Shown here one piece after another: positions 16,374 through 24,172 of a stretch of DNA of 37,512 nt; positions within the stretch are counted from its first letter, which is position 1, and the number at the start of each line of letters is the position of its first letter. The position numbers and the translations under genes were made by a program. This DNA comes from Clostridia bacterium. Lineage in GTDB: Bacteria; Bacillota_A; Clostridia; Christensenellales; Aristaeellaceae. Under the pieces are notes generated by a model. The model made no database searches and was not told the origin of the DNA. It was given only the letters and a program-made list of their open reading frames with translations. Where the stretch lies: positions 1 through 37,512 of the forward strand of contig JAFQIF010000135.1 of assembly GCA_017397695.1 (NCBI GenBank), in the 5' to 3' direction.

Positions 16374-17321
16374 TCAGTCCTCAAGGCCGCGCTTCAGGCC
16401 GTGCATACCGTTTGCGCCCAGGAAGATACACACCGCAATCATCACCGCATACAGCAGCAGATTATTGACTGTCGTCTTATCCAGCGCCCACTCGATGATA
16501 CCGATCACACCAGCGCACACAAGCACGGGGATCGCGCGGCTCATCATCATTCTCTTTCCGTCTGTGCGCCAGGCGCGAATCGCCGTTACCGCGAGGATCA
16601 CCAGCGCAGAGAGCACCTGGCTCACACGCACAAAACCCACCTTCAGGCAGCTGTCCATGCGCATGCTCTCCAGCACCACCTGGCAGCAAGCATACAGCAG
16701 CAGCGCGCAGAGCATGCGCGCGCCCTTTCCCTGCCTGACACGCAGGCTGACAAACAGCAGAATCAGCGCCGCAGCCGCCTCCAGCAGGAATACGGCCAGC
16801 TGCCATTCTTCGTATTCATTCATCACCGCAAACGGGAGGCGCATCAGCCACTCGCTCTCGATCCACGCGCCCACGCCTTCGCCCGTCGTCCATTCGCCAA
16901 GGCGGCAGATTGCAACCGCCAACATGCCCGGCGCGGCAATCTCATCCAGCGTCGCCGCAACGCTCGCGCAGCGCTTTTTGGCCAGCAGGCCAGCACCCAG
17001 CATAGCGCCCAGCGCCGCGCCATAGAGCATAAAACCGCCCTCCCATGTGCGCAGCACGCTCATGGGCCCCATTTCCAGAAAATAGAAGCTGAAGCGCGCC
17101 AGGCAATAGCTCAGCCTGGCAAATACAAACGCCAGTGGAATGCACCACAGCGCCAGATCCAGATGATCCACTTTATAAATCACGCCGATCGGTCCATCCA
17201 CCGGGGCATGTTTCTTCGCTGCCGCAATGCGCAGAAAGCGCAGCAGCAGCACAGCCGCCAGCGCGGCGACCGCTACGCACAGGCCATAGGGCGTAATCAG
17301 CCCGGTCTCTTCATAACCCAT
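16374..17321 (-). CDS. Divergent prolipoprotein diacylglyceryl transferase (Lgt) paralogue
   Basis: A 315-residue polytopic protein with about seven helices and the Lgt layout: GLCVAVAALAAVLLLRF at the N terminus, WEGGFMLYGAALGAMLGAG where Lgt has an HGG-type loop, and CRLGEWTTGEGVGAW where Lgt has GRxGNFxNGExxG. Canonical Lgt moves diacylglycerol from phosphatidylglycerol to the lipobox cysteine. Several catalytic positions differ: the loop His is Tyr, the essential Asn of GRxGN is Glu, and the R-x-x-x-E pair near the end appears as QVVLE. A changed acceptor, changed chemistry or loss of activity are all possible. It is 12 bp from the NAGPA gene and 2 bp from the EamA gene. Family membership is fairly secure; function is open. 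Confidence 0.75.
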   Translation of the reverse strand: MGYEETGLITPYGLCVAVAALAAVLLLRFLRIAAAKKHAPVDGPIGVIYKVDHLDLALWCIPLAFVFARLSYCLARFSFYFLEMGPMSVLRTWEGGFMLYGAALGAMLGAGLLAKKRCASVAATLDEIAAPGMLAVAICRLGEWTTGEGVGAWIESEWLMRLPFAVMNEYEEWQLAVFLLEAAAALILLFVSLRVRQGKGARMLCALLLYACCQVVLESMRMDSCLKVGFVRVSQVLSALVILAVTAIRAWRTDGKRMMMSRAIPVLVCAGVIGIIEWALDKTTVNNLLLYAVMIAVCIFLGANGMHGLKRGLED

Positions 17322-17333
17322 GATTCGCCCTCC

Positions 17334-18248
17334 TTACATATCGTGTGCGGAGCAGAAGCAGATGACATCCGACACGCTGCGGTTTTTACTGGTGGACAGA
17401 GCATTGATCTTTTCGCCCCTGAATACCATCGTAGAAGAGCCGCCTCCGTCGAGGTTATACGCGTTATCCACGCCAAGGCCATACACAAACTCGGCCATCT
17501 CCTGCAGCGTCATGCCCTTCGAATCCGTGTTGTCCGGGCCTTCACAGCACACAATCACATAGGACAGCGGCCCATCCTGCGCGATCACCATGCGCTGCGT
17601 CTCCTTGTTTTCGCTCTTGTCCGGGCGCAGAAACTGCTCATGCGCCAGCTTGCCGTCCACCACCAGCGCCGGGCCGAAGGAGAAGGCCTGCATGATCGTG
17701 CCGCCTTCGTCCACGGAGCCGCCCAGCGCATTGTAGGCTGCGTCCAGGTTTTCCTTGCCGATGCTCATCACCACGTGCAGATCGCCGTTTATATCGATCA
17801 TCAGCGCATCCAGCTGCTCGTCCGGCCTGTAGCGCCAGGTATGCCCTTGACGTACGACAAGGCCCGTGCTGATATAGGAATAATAATCGCCGTTGATGGC
17901 AAAGACCGCGTTGCAGCGCTCGGCCATGCGCGTGGCAAGGGCCGTCTTCTGCGAACCATACTTGCCCGCCAGCACCGTGCGCAGCTGGGAAGCATCCGTC
18001 AGCTGCACGCGCGCTACGTATACCGGCGTATCGCAGGCACGCGTATATTCAATCTCCACGCGGATGGTCTCATCCTGATAGACGTTCTCCGCGATGTAGC
18101 TCTCCGGCTTTGGCTTGCTGCCTGCCGGCGCATCCAGCGGGATGCTCTTAGGCGCATCCATTTCTTCCATCAGCGCCGGAGACGGCGCAAGAATCACAAG
18201 CGCCGCAAGCAGCAGGCCCAGCAGCGCAATCTTCATCTTTTTGTTCAT
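17334..18248 (-). CDS. Phosphodiester glycosidase (NAGPA-domain) protein, membrane-anchored
   Basis: A 304-residue extracytoplasmic protein. Residues 5-25 form a signal anchor (KIALLGLLLAALVILAPSPAL) with no lipobox Cys. The NAGPA/DUF2233 domain spans about 95-300 and shows AVFAINGDYYS, FGPALVVDG, QRMVIAQDG and NLDGGGSSTMVFRGE, the metal and substrate loops of the family. Members remove sugar-1-phosphodiester groups from glycans or wall polymers. It is the first gene of a four-gene operon with an Lgt-like protein, an EamA transporter and a YcxB-like protein, which suggests a role in envelope glycan or lipid modification. The promoter is at 18297-18325. Confidence 0.88.
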   Translation of the reverse strand: MNKKMKIALLGLLLAALVILAPSPALMEEMDAPKSIPLDAPAGSKPKPESYIAENVYQDETIRVEIEYTRACDTPVYVARVQLTDASQLRTVLAGKYGSQKTALATRMAERCNAVFAINGDYYSYISTGLVVRQGHTWRYRPDEQLDALMIDINGDLHVVMSIGKENLDAAYNALGGSVDEGGTIMQAFSFGPALVVDGKLAHEQFLRPDKSENKETQRMVIAQDGPLSYVIVCCEGPDNTDSKGMTLQEMAEFVYGLGVDNAYNLDGGGSSTMVFRGEKINALSTSKNRSVSDVICFCSAHDM

Positions 18249-18296
18249 AGGTTCCCCCGGATATGATCACAATTGAAAAATGCCGCAATTCATAAT

Positions 18297-18325
18297 ATTT
18301 TAGCACAATCATGCCCATTCTTCAA
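18297..18325 (-). promoter_or_regulatory. Promoter of the NAGPA operon
   Basis: TTGAAG at 18320-18325, a 17-nt spacer and TAAAAT at 18297-18302 on the minus strand, about 50 bp upstream of the start codon. Confidence 0.6.
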
Positions 18326-18355
18326 GATCAACTGCCTGCAGCACGCGTCTGAACC

Positions 18356-18383
18356 TTGACTTTTCCCCTAAAATGCATACAAT
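18356..18383 (+). promoter_or_regulatory. Promoter of the DUF6273-like gene
   Basis: TTGACT at 18356-18361, a 16-nt spacer and TACAAT at 18378-18383 on the plus strand, 44 bp before the ATG. Confidence 0.7.
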
Positions 18384-18427
18384 AGAACCTGAATCAATAC
18401 GCGAATGATTGGAAATGAGGTTTTCAC

Positions 18428-19246
18428 ATGCGCCTTTCCCGGATCACCCTCTGTGCGGCTCTTCTGCTGCTGATGCTCATGCCCTGCGCCGGGGCGCAGG
18501 CGTCTGCCCGCCTTGCCGGCTACGATAAGCAGACGCACGATTATCAATATGTCACCTTCGGCGTATATCCGCACGGAGAAAACGGCGAAGAAGCGCCGCT
18601 GCTGTGGCGCGTGCTCGGTCAGGGCATGCCCGCCGATGACGACATCATCAGCAAGGACAACCTTCCCGGCAGGAAAGAGAAAAAATACGCCAACCGCGAC
18701 GAACTCTCCGGCGAAAACGCTGACGTCTTCCTGCTGATGACGGAATACATCATCGACACCGTGCTCTATCATCCCGAGCGCGACGTGCTCGACGGTCCGG
18801 GTCTGGATTATGCCGATACGCATATCCGCCAGGCGCTGTGCAGCGACGTCATCAGCCGCATGTTTACCCCCGAGGAGCAGGCGGTTCTTGTAGATATGCC
18901 ACAGCGCGGCCTGCTGGCCCTTCCCTCCCGCCGCGGCGAGCTGTTCCATCCGGATTACGGTTTCGTAGAAGAGGACTTTGTAGCGCTTAAGCGCCGCAGC
19001 ACCACTGGCACGCCCTACGCCTTTTCCAGGGGGCTGCGCCGCATCAACGGTAATTCCTGGTACTGGACGACCGACTGGCGCGCGCCGGGCCGCCGCTGGA
19101 TCGTGGGCGACAACGGCCACATCTCCGTCTCCGGTCTGGACCGGGAAGGCGGCATCCGCCCCATCTGCTATGTGCATACCGGCATGCTGCAGATCACCGG
19201 CGGCGAAGGCACGATAGAGAATCCGTTCGTGCTTCAGCTCAAATAA
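18428..19246 (+). CDS. Exported DUF6273-like protein
   Basis: A 272-residue protein with an N-terminal signal peptide (RITLCAALLLLMLMPCAGAQASA, probably cut after AQA or ASA). A Cys at about 20 is not in a good lipobox. The body has YQYVTFGVYPHGENGEEAPLLWRVL, FLLMTEYIIDTVLYH, a formyl-glycine-enzyme-like WYWTTDWRAPGRRWIVGDNG stretch and a final IRPICYV. This combination fits DUF6273, a domain common in surface proteins of gut Firmicutes whose function is unknown. It is a single-gene transcript with its own promoter and a terminator at 19258-19285. GGAAATGAGGTTTTCAC before the ATG is a modest ribosome-binding site. Confidence 0.75.
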   Translation: MRLSRITLCAALLLLMLMPCAGAQASARLAGYDKQTHDYQYVTFGVYPHGENGEEAPLLWRVLGQGMPADDDIISKDNLPGRKEKKYANRDELSGENADVFLLMTEYIIDTVLYHPERDVLDGPGLDYADTHIRQALCSDVISRMFTPEEQAVLVDMPQRGLLALPSRRGELFHPDYGFVEEDFVALKRRSTTGTPYAFSRGLRRINGNSWYWTTDWRAPGRRWIVGDNGHISVSGLDREGGIRPICYVHTGMLQITGGEGTIENPFVLQLK

Positions 19247-19257
19247 AGACAAAACAC

Positions 19258-19285
19258 GGGCCTCCGAGTCATCGGAGGCCCTTTT
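19258..19285. terminator. Bidirectional terminator between DUF6273-like and SDR genes
   Basis: GGGCCTCCGA and TCGGAGGCCC arms around GTCA, followed by TTTTG on the plus strand. It separates the DUF6273-like gene from the convergent rha operon. Confidence 0.85.
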
Positions 19286-19287
19286 GT

Positions 19288-19992
19288 TTATGCATCCAGC
19301 GACCAGCCATGATCGCCATGATAGATCATCAGCTTTGTCATGCCGCCGTCAATGCAGATGTTTTCGCCGGTGATAAACCCTGCCTTATCCGAGCAGAGGA
19401 AGAGCGCCATCTGTGCGATATCCTGCGGATTGCCCACGCGGCCTGCCGGCTGCTGTATGGCGTCCGGCCCTTCATACACGGTATACGCCGTATCGATCCA
19501 TCCCGGAGAAATCGAGTTGACGCGCACCTTGCCCGCCAGGCTCGCCGCAAGCGCATGCGTCAGCGCCGCGATGCCGCCCTTTGCTGCGGTGTAGCTCTCC
19601 GTCTGCGGCTGGCTCATCCTGTCGCGTGAGGAAGAAATATTGATGATCGAGGCGCCTGGCGCAAAATATGGTGCAAAGCGCTTGGCCAGATAGAACGGCG
19701 CAGTCACACCCACAGCCAGCGCGTAGCTGAATTCCTCATAGCTGCACGCATCAATGCCCTTCATCAGCGGCAGCGCGTTGTTGACCAGCACATCGACATG
19801 TCCATGCTCGGCAATTACATAATCCGCAAAGCGATCGAGCACATGCTGATCCGCCAGATCGCCCACGAAGTGTTCGCCTTCTGCCTTATCGATCACCACA
19901 ACCTTTGCGCCCTGCTTTTCAAACTCCTGTGCAATGCATTTGCCAATGCCGTTTGCGCCGCCGGTGACGACAACAACCTTCTGTGTAAACAT
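19288..19992 (-). CDS. SDR-family NAD(P)-dependent oxidoreductase of the rhamnose operon
   Basis: A 234-residue classical short-chain dehydrogenase/reductase. The Rossmann motif TGGANGIGK is at 10-18, VLVNNALP at about 69-76, the catalytic Ser region IINISSSRDR near 116-125, and the Tyr-Lys pair in YTAAKGG near 134-140. The C-terminal SPGWIDTAYT and ICIDGGMTK are family-typical. Asp at the end of beta-2 (VVVIDKAEG) suggests a preference for NAD. It is the last gene of rhaB-rhaA-rhaD-rhaM-SDR, 13 bp after rhaM, with GGAGGAATGCC before the ATG. It could act on L-rhamnose, a by-product sugar or lactaldehyde; the sequence does not decide. Confidence 0.9.
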   Translation of the reverse strand: MFTQKVVVVTGGANGIGKCIAQEFEKQGAKVVVIDKAEGEHFVGDLADQHVLDRFADYVIAEHGHVDVLVNNALPLMKGIDACSYEEFSYALAVGVTAPFYLAKRFAPYFAPGASIINISSSRDRMSQPQTESYTAAKGGIAALTHALAASLAGKVRVNSISPGWIDTAYTVYEGPDAIQQPAGRVGNPQDIAQMALFLCSDKAGFITGENICIDGGMTKLMIYHGDHGWSLDA

Positions 19993-20005
19993 GGCATTCC
20001 TCCGC

Positions 20006-20323
20006 TCAGTCCAGCCGGAACACGGGCTCCAGCTTGGGCTGCGCGCCCGTCACAGGGTCCATCTCCAGCTCAAGGATATCGGACATGTATGCGTTCCATT
20101 TGTCGACGATCGGGCTCTGCGCCTGCGTGCGCTCGGCAAACTCGATGCCCTGCTCGCACTCGTAGTAGCCAAAGAGTTCGTCACCATTGGCAAAGATCGT
20201 GTAATTGCAGATGCCGGCCTGTTTGAGCAGCTGCTTCATTTCCGGCCAGATTTCATCGTGGCGGCGGATATACTCTGCCTTGCAGCCGGGCTTGATCCGG
20301 CCCTTCCATGCCATGCGTTCCAT
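20006..20323 (-). CDS. rhaM: L-rhamnose mutarotase
   Basis: A 105-residue cytosolic protein that interconverts alpha and beta L-rhamnose before isomerisation. The RhaM pattern is clear: KAEYIRRHDEIWPEMKQLLKQAGICNYTIF, with the RRHDEIWPE core and its conserved His, then FGYYEC and VDKWNAYMSDILE, ending PKLEPVFRLD. Length matches the usual 104 residues. AGGAGGCTGCAT precedes the ATG, and rhaD ends 13 bp upstream. Confidence 0.95.
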   Translation of the reverse strand: MERMAWKGRIKPGCKAEYIRRHDEIWPEMKQLLKQAGICNYTIFANGDELFGYYECEQGIEFAERTQAQSPIVDKWNAYMSDILELEMDPVTGAQPKLEPVFRLD

Positions 20324-20336
20324 ATGCAGCCTCCTG

Positions 20337-21161
20337 TCAGTCGAGGAATTCTTCGCGAAGCGTTACGCCGAATTCCTTCGCGATGGCGCGAAGATCGTCG
20401 TCGGTGATGGTCTGCAGCTCCTTCAGGCCCGTGGATTTCTGCAGCACCCAGATCTGCGCGGACTTTTCAATCGTATGCATCAGACCGAAGGTGGTGTCAA
20501 AATCCGGACCGGAGACAAACAGTCCATGATGCGCCCAGATCGCCGCCTCATATGCCTTCATCTTTTCGCACGTCGCCAGCGCGATATCCGCGCCGCCGGG
20601 CACCATCCAGGGCACCACGCCTACGCCACCCGGGAACACGACCGGGCATTCCGTTGCGCTCTTCCACAGCACGCGGGAGAATTCACGGTCGGTAAGCTCA
20701 AGCACGTAGGTCATGGCGATGACATTCGCCGGATGCGCATGATAGATCACGCGGCATACGCCGTTTGTCGCCGCCACGCGCACAGAATGATTCATAAAAT
20801 GGCTGGGGAATTCGCTCGTCGGGCGGCCGCCGTTTTTGAGTCCCCAGACAATGCGGTAGCTGTCTCCCTTATCGTTGATCTCTACCACACACAGGCTGTC
20901 CTCGGGATTAAGAATCACATTGCGGAAAAACTTGCCGCTGCCGGTGGAAATAAAGTATTCGCCGGCGAGGTTTTCACCCGTCACGCCCATGTTGACCCAC
21001 TCGCGCGGATTCTCGTAGAAGAACGGACGCATCTCGTCCACTTCCTCCTTCGTCAGGCGATAGGTCAGGTTGCCGCCGTTGCGCTCATGCCAGCCCTGAT
21101 GCCAGCCGTCGTCCGCCGTGCGGATATAGCGCTGCATAATAGATAGATCGAGCATGCTCAT
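20337..21161 (-). CDS. rhaD: Rhamnulose-1-phosphate aldolase
   Basis: A class II, zinc-dependent aldolase that splits L-rhamnulose-1-phosphate into DHAP and L-lactaldehyde. From the start at 21161 (MSMLDLS) it is 274 residues, the same length as the E. coli enzyme. Zinc ligands are seen in VIYHAHPANVIAMTYV (His-x-His) and IWAHHGLFVSG. An open extension to 21230 is coded by the upstream palindromic repeat and lacks a ribosome-binding site, whereas AAGGAGGAAGAAAAACC lies before 21161. About 110 bp separate it from rhaA, unusually long for this operon and filled by the repeat. Confidence 0.96.
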   Translation of the reverse strand: MSMLDLSIMQRYIRTADDGWHQGWHERNGGNLTYRLTKEEVDEMRPFFYENPREWVNMGVTGENLAGEYFISTGSGKFFRNVILNPEDSLCVVEINDKGDSYRIVWGLKNGGRPTSEFPSHFMNHSVRVAATNGVCRVIYHAHPANVIAMTYVLELTDREFSRVLWKSATECPVVFPGGVGVVPWMVPGGADIALATCEKMKAYEAAIWAHHGLFVSGPDFDTTFGLMHTIEKSAQIWVLQKSTGLKELQTITDDDLRAIAKEFGVTLREEFLD

Positions 21162-21183
21162 TGGTTTTTCTTCCTCCTTACTG

Positions 21184-21254
21184 ATGGGGAAACGATGGGG
21201 ACGCTGTCCCCAACCCCCTGCAAGGGACATTGTCCCTTCTTCGCTTCGCGCCGG
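21184..21254. repeat. Palindromic dispersed repeat, copy 2, inside the rha operon
   Basis: Two neat hairpins follow each other: GGGGACGCTGTCCCC (21197-21211) and AAGGGACATTGTCCCTT (21222-21238), then TCGCTTCGCG. The order of blocks matches the copy at 45-125. In the transcript both hairpins would fold between rhaA and rhaD and could affect mRNA decay or dampen expression of the distal genes. Confidence 0.65.
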
Positions 21255-21270
21255 TTAAACGCAACGTGGC

Positions 21271-22533
21271 TTAAATTCGCTTGAGAAGAACGTCCTTTTC
21301 ATACCGGCGAACGATCGGGAACCATTCGCCATCCTGCGGCACGCCGCACACGCGGCAATACTCGGCCCAGATTTCGCCAAAGGGCAGCGTCTTGGTTTCC
21401 TCCTGCATGACCAGAAGCTCTGTGAAATTGCTCTCGTCCTGCAGTTTCTTAAGATACGCATGCGGCGTCACCAGCGCCATCAGCAGCGCTTTCTGAGTAT
21501 TGCGGATGCCCACCGTCCACGCAGCGACGCGGTTGATGGAAGCATCAAAGTAATCCAGCGCAATATCTACGCTTCCCTCGAGGCCGCCGCAGCGCACGAT
21601 TTCCTTACAGATTTCCTTCGTCTCATCATCCAGCAGCACCACATGGTCGCTGTCCCAGCGGACAGGCCGCGTGATATGCAGCGCGATCTCCGGGAAGAAC
21701 GCCAGCAATGCCGGAATCTTATCGGAAACCATCTCGGTAGGATGATAGTGGCCATTGTCCATCAGCGGGATACACGTATCCATGTTCATCGCTGCATAGG
21801 CCAGCGAAAACTCGCTTGAGCCCACAGTATACGCCTCCACGCCGATACCGAAAACCTTCGACTCGATACAAGGCTTGACCTTGACAAAGTCAAACGGCTC
21901 AGAAAGAATCTCGTCGATCGCCTCGCGGTAACGCTTTCTCGGGCCGAGGCGGTCACTGGGAATATCCTTAAAACCATCGCCCGTCCAGATATTCATGACG
22001 CACGGCTGACCCAGTTCTTCAGCCAGATAGGTGCTGATACGAATAGAGGCCTTTCCGTGCTCGATCCAGAATCGGCGGGTCTGCTCGTCGGGCGAGGACA
22101 GCGTCAACGGATCACACTTAGGATGGGAGAAGAACGTCGGATTGAAGTCCGCGCCGATGCCGCGGGCCTTGCAGTAATCCACCCACGGTTTAAAGTGCTT
22201 GGGCTCGAGCTGATCGCGGTCGACCCAGCCGCCGTTTTCCTCGTTGAAGATCGCGTAGCTGGCGTGCAGGGAAATCTTCTTCATGCCCGGGCACAGGGAG
22301 AGCACGACGTCAAAGTCCGCCATCAGCTCCTCAGGTGTGCGGGCACGGCCCGGATAATTGCCCGTCGTCTGGATGCCGCCGGTCAGCGGTTTGCTCGGAT
22401 CGGTATCGAATCCTCGCACATCGTCGCCCTGCCAGCAATGGATGGACACGGGTACGGTTTTCAGCTTTGCGATAGCGGCGTCCACGTCAACGCCAAGCGC
22501 CTCATACTTGACCTTTGCTTCCATGTAGCTCAT
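21271..22533 (-). CDS. rhaA: L-rhamnose isomerase
   Basis: A 420-residue metal-dependent isomerase that converts L-rhamnose to L-rhamnulose, close to the 419 residues of the E. coli enzyme. Characteristic stretches are VPVSIHCWQGDDVRGFD near the N terminus, GIGADFNPTFFSHP, MNIWTGDG and MDNGHYHPTE, whose Glu, Asp and His residues form the metal sites in the family. AAGGAGG precedes the ATG at 22533, which overlaps the rhaB stop by 4 bp, indicating translational coupling. The next gene downstream is rhaD, beyond the palindromic repeat. Confidence 0.97.
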   Translation of the reverse strand: MSYMEAKVKYEALGVDVDAAIAKLKTVPVSIHCWQGDDVRGFDTDPSKPLTGGIQTTGNYPGRARTPEELMADFDVVLSLCPGMKKISLHASYAIFNEENGGWVDRDQLEPKHFKPWVDYCKARGIGADFNPTFFSHPKCDPLTLSSPDEQTRRFWIEHGKASIRISTYLAEELGQPCVMNIWTGDGFKDIPSDRLGPRKRYREAIDEILSEPFDFVKVKPCIESKVFGIGVEAYTVGSSEFSLAYAAMNMDTCIPLMDNGHYHPTEMVSDKIPALLAFFPEIALHITRPVRWDSDHVVLLDDETKEICKEIVRCGGLEGSVDIALDYFDASINRVAAWTVGIRNTQKALLMALVTPHAYLKKLQDESNFTELLVMQEETKTLPFGEIWAEYCRVCGVPQDGEWFPIVRRYEKDVLLKRI

Positions 22534-23933
22534 GAATGGCTAACCTCCTTGATGTCAAAGCTCTTCTTTACGGTATCTCTGGCCTCCTGCAGGGAGGTAA
22601 ATTCTCCTTTAGCGATCATCTGCACGATCAGGTTGCCGATGGCAGTACCCTCCGTTGGGCCGGCATACACGCTCAGACCTGTCATCTGTGCAGTCAGGCT
22701 GTTCAGCAGCTGATTCTGACTGCCTCCGCCCACAATATTTACCGATGTAAACTGCTTACCCGTCAGGCGGCTCATCCCGTCGATGGCGTCGCGGTAGCAC
22801 ATAGCCAGGCTGAGGTTCACCGTCCGCAGCACATCCGCCAGATTGCGCGGTGCAGGCGCGCCCGCTTCGCGCAGCGCAGCCTTTACCTCGTCCAGCATGT
22901 TTGCAGGCGCGAGGAAACGATTGTCCGCCGCATCGACATAGGCGTCGTAGTCCGACGCGGCTGCCATATCCGCCATCTCTGCAAACGTATAGGCGTCATC
23001 CAGTTCCTTGCGGATACACTGCAGCATCCACAGCCCCATAATATTTTTGAGATAGCGCGTCGTACCGCCGTAACCGCCCTCGTTAGTGAATCCCGCTGCG
23101 CGGCTCTCCTGCGTCGCACAGGCTGCGTCCAGCTCTGTGCCCAACAGGCTCCACGTGCCGCTGGAGAGAAACGCCGCCTGATCATCGCGCGCCGGCACAG
23201 CCAGATATGCGCTGCCTGTGTCATGCGTTGCCGTCAGGATCACGTCCGTATCAAAACCAACTGCCTCTCGGATTTCCCTGAGCAGGCTGCCGACAACCGC
23301 GCCCGGCTGATGGATCTTCCCCGCAAACCAGTGCGCAGGCAGCCCTGCAGCATGGATCACCTCGGGCGACCACTGCTTCGTACGCGCATCGCACAGCGCC
23401 GTGGTCGATGCATTCGTCCATTCGTGCATCTTCCGCCCCGTGAGCCGGAACGCCAGATACTCCGGCACCATCAGGAAATCACGTACGGTTTCCCGGTATT
23501 CAGGATGCTCCCTGAGCACCGCCATCATCTGGTAAACAGTATTGAACGGCTGCTTGGCGATTCCTGTCCGAGCGTAGAGCTGCTCAAACGGATACGTCTT
23601 CTCCAGCGCTTTGTCCATGCCTTGCGTCCTGCTGTCGCGGTAAGCCACCAGGTCGCCCACCGGCCGGTCGCTTTCATCCAGCAGCACAAAATCTACTGCC
23701 CAGGTATCGATGCCCATGGCGATGGGCGCAAACCCCTTTTCCTTTGCCGCATGCATGCCTGCGACCACATGCGCATACAGCGCGTCCATGTCCCAGCACA
23801 GATGACCGTTCTTCATCTCTGCTCCGTTGGGGAAGCGATACACCTCTTCCAGCTTCAGCAAACCGCCTTCCAGCCAGGCCATGATATGCCTGCCGCTGGA
23901 AGCGCCGATATCCACAGCCAGATAGCCCTTCAT
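22530..23933 (-). CDS. rhaB: Rhamnulokinase
   Basis: A 467-residue kinase of the FGGY family that phosphorylates L-rhamnulose with ATP. The N-terminal domain starts LAVDIGASSGRHI and has IDTWAVDFVLLD; the second domain has ATHDTGSAYLAVP, SSGTWSLLGTELD, VNIVGGGSQNQLLN and the closing GPTEGTAIGNL. An open frame continues 74 codons upstream, but AAGGAGGAAGTCACG directly before the ATG at 23933 and the normal N terminus fix the start. It is the first gene of the rha operon, which is unlike the E. coli order only in details. A promoter lies at 23964-23993; no rhaR/rhaS-type regulator is in the window. Confidence 0.97.
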   Translation of the reverse strand: MKGYLAVDIGASSGRHIMAWLEGGLLKLEEVYRFPNGAEMKNGHLCWDMDALYAHVVAGMHAAKEKGFAPIAMGIDTWAVDFVLLDESDRPVGDLVAYRDSRTQGMDKALEKTYPFEQLYARTGIAKQPFNTVYQMMAVLREHPEYRETVRDFLMVPEYLAFRLTGRKMHEWTNASTTALCDARTKQWSPEVIHAAGLPAHWFAGKIHQPGAVVGSLLREIREAVGFDTDVILTATHDTGSAYLAVPARDDQAAFLSSGTWSLLGTELDAACATQESRAAGFTNEGGYGGTTRYLKNIMGLWMLQCIRKELDDAYTFAEMADMAAASDYDAYVDAADNRFLAPANMLDEVKAALREAGAPAPRNLADVLRTVNLSLAMCYRDAIDGMSRLTGKQFTSVNIVGGGSQNQLLNSLTAQMTGLSVYAGPTEGTAIGNLIVQMIAKGEFTSLQEARDTVKKSFDIKEVSHS

Positions 23934-23963
23934 CGTGACTTCCTCCTTCCGCGTTATGCCTCT

Positions 23964-23993
23964 ATTGTAGAAGAAACCGTTGTCCTGCGTCAA
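23964..23993 (-). promoter_or_regulatory. Promoter of the rha operon
   Basis: TTGACG at 23988-23993, an 18-nt spacer and TACAAT at 23964-23969 on the minus strand. Leader length is about 25 nt. No clear operator palindrome was found beside it in the 239-bp region shared with the divergent glucokinase gene, and no confident promoter for the latter was seen. Confidence 0.7.
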
Positions 23994-24172
23994 GTTTGTT
24001 TCGTCACATCCGAACAATTTTTGTGCGCAATCTTTGCCCCTTCTGCATGTCCGCATGGTTCTTATCCGTGTTTCCTTGATACGCGGCAAATCCCGTTCCG
24101 TGCAAGAGGAATTCGGAAAACCGCCTCGAATTATCCCAATAGTATTTTCTTGCATGCAAAGGAGTTACAGTC

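Noticed and set aside
16401..18266. Open frame of 621 codons on the plus strand
   Set aside because: It runs opposite both the Lgt-like and NAGPA genes and across their junction, which a real gene is unlikely to do; the translation is low in hydrophobic structure and rich in His/Arg/Gln.
21162..21230. Longer N terminus of RhaD
   Set aside because: It is encoded by the palindromic repeat; the start at 21161 has AAGGAGG and gives the usual 274 residues.
23934..24172. Possible catabolite-repression (cre) or rhamnose-regulator site between rhaB and glcK
   Set aside because: No sequence close to the cre consensus and no clear direct or inverted repeat was found by eye beyond the rha promoter itself.
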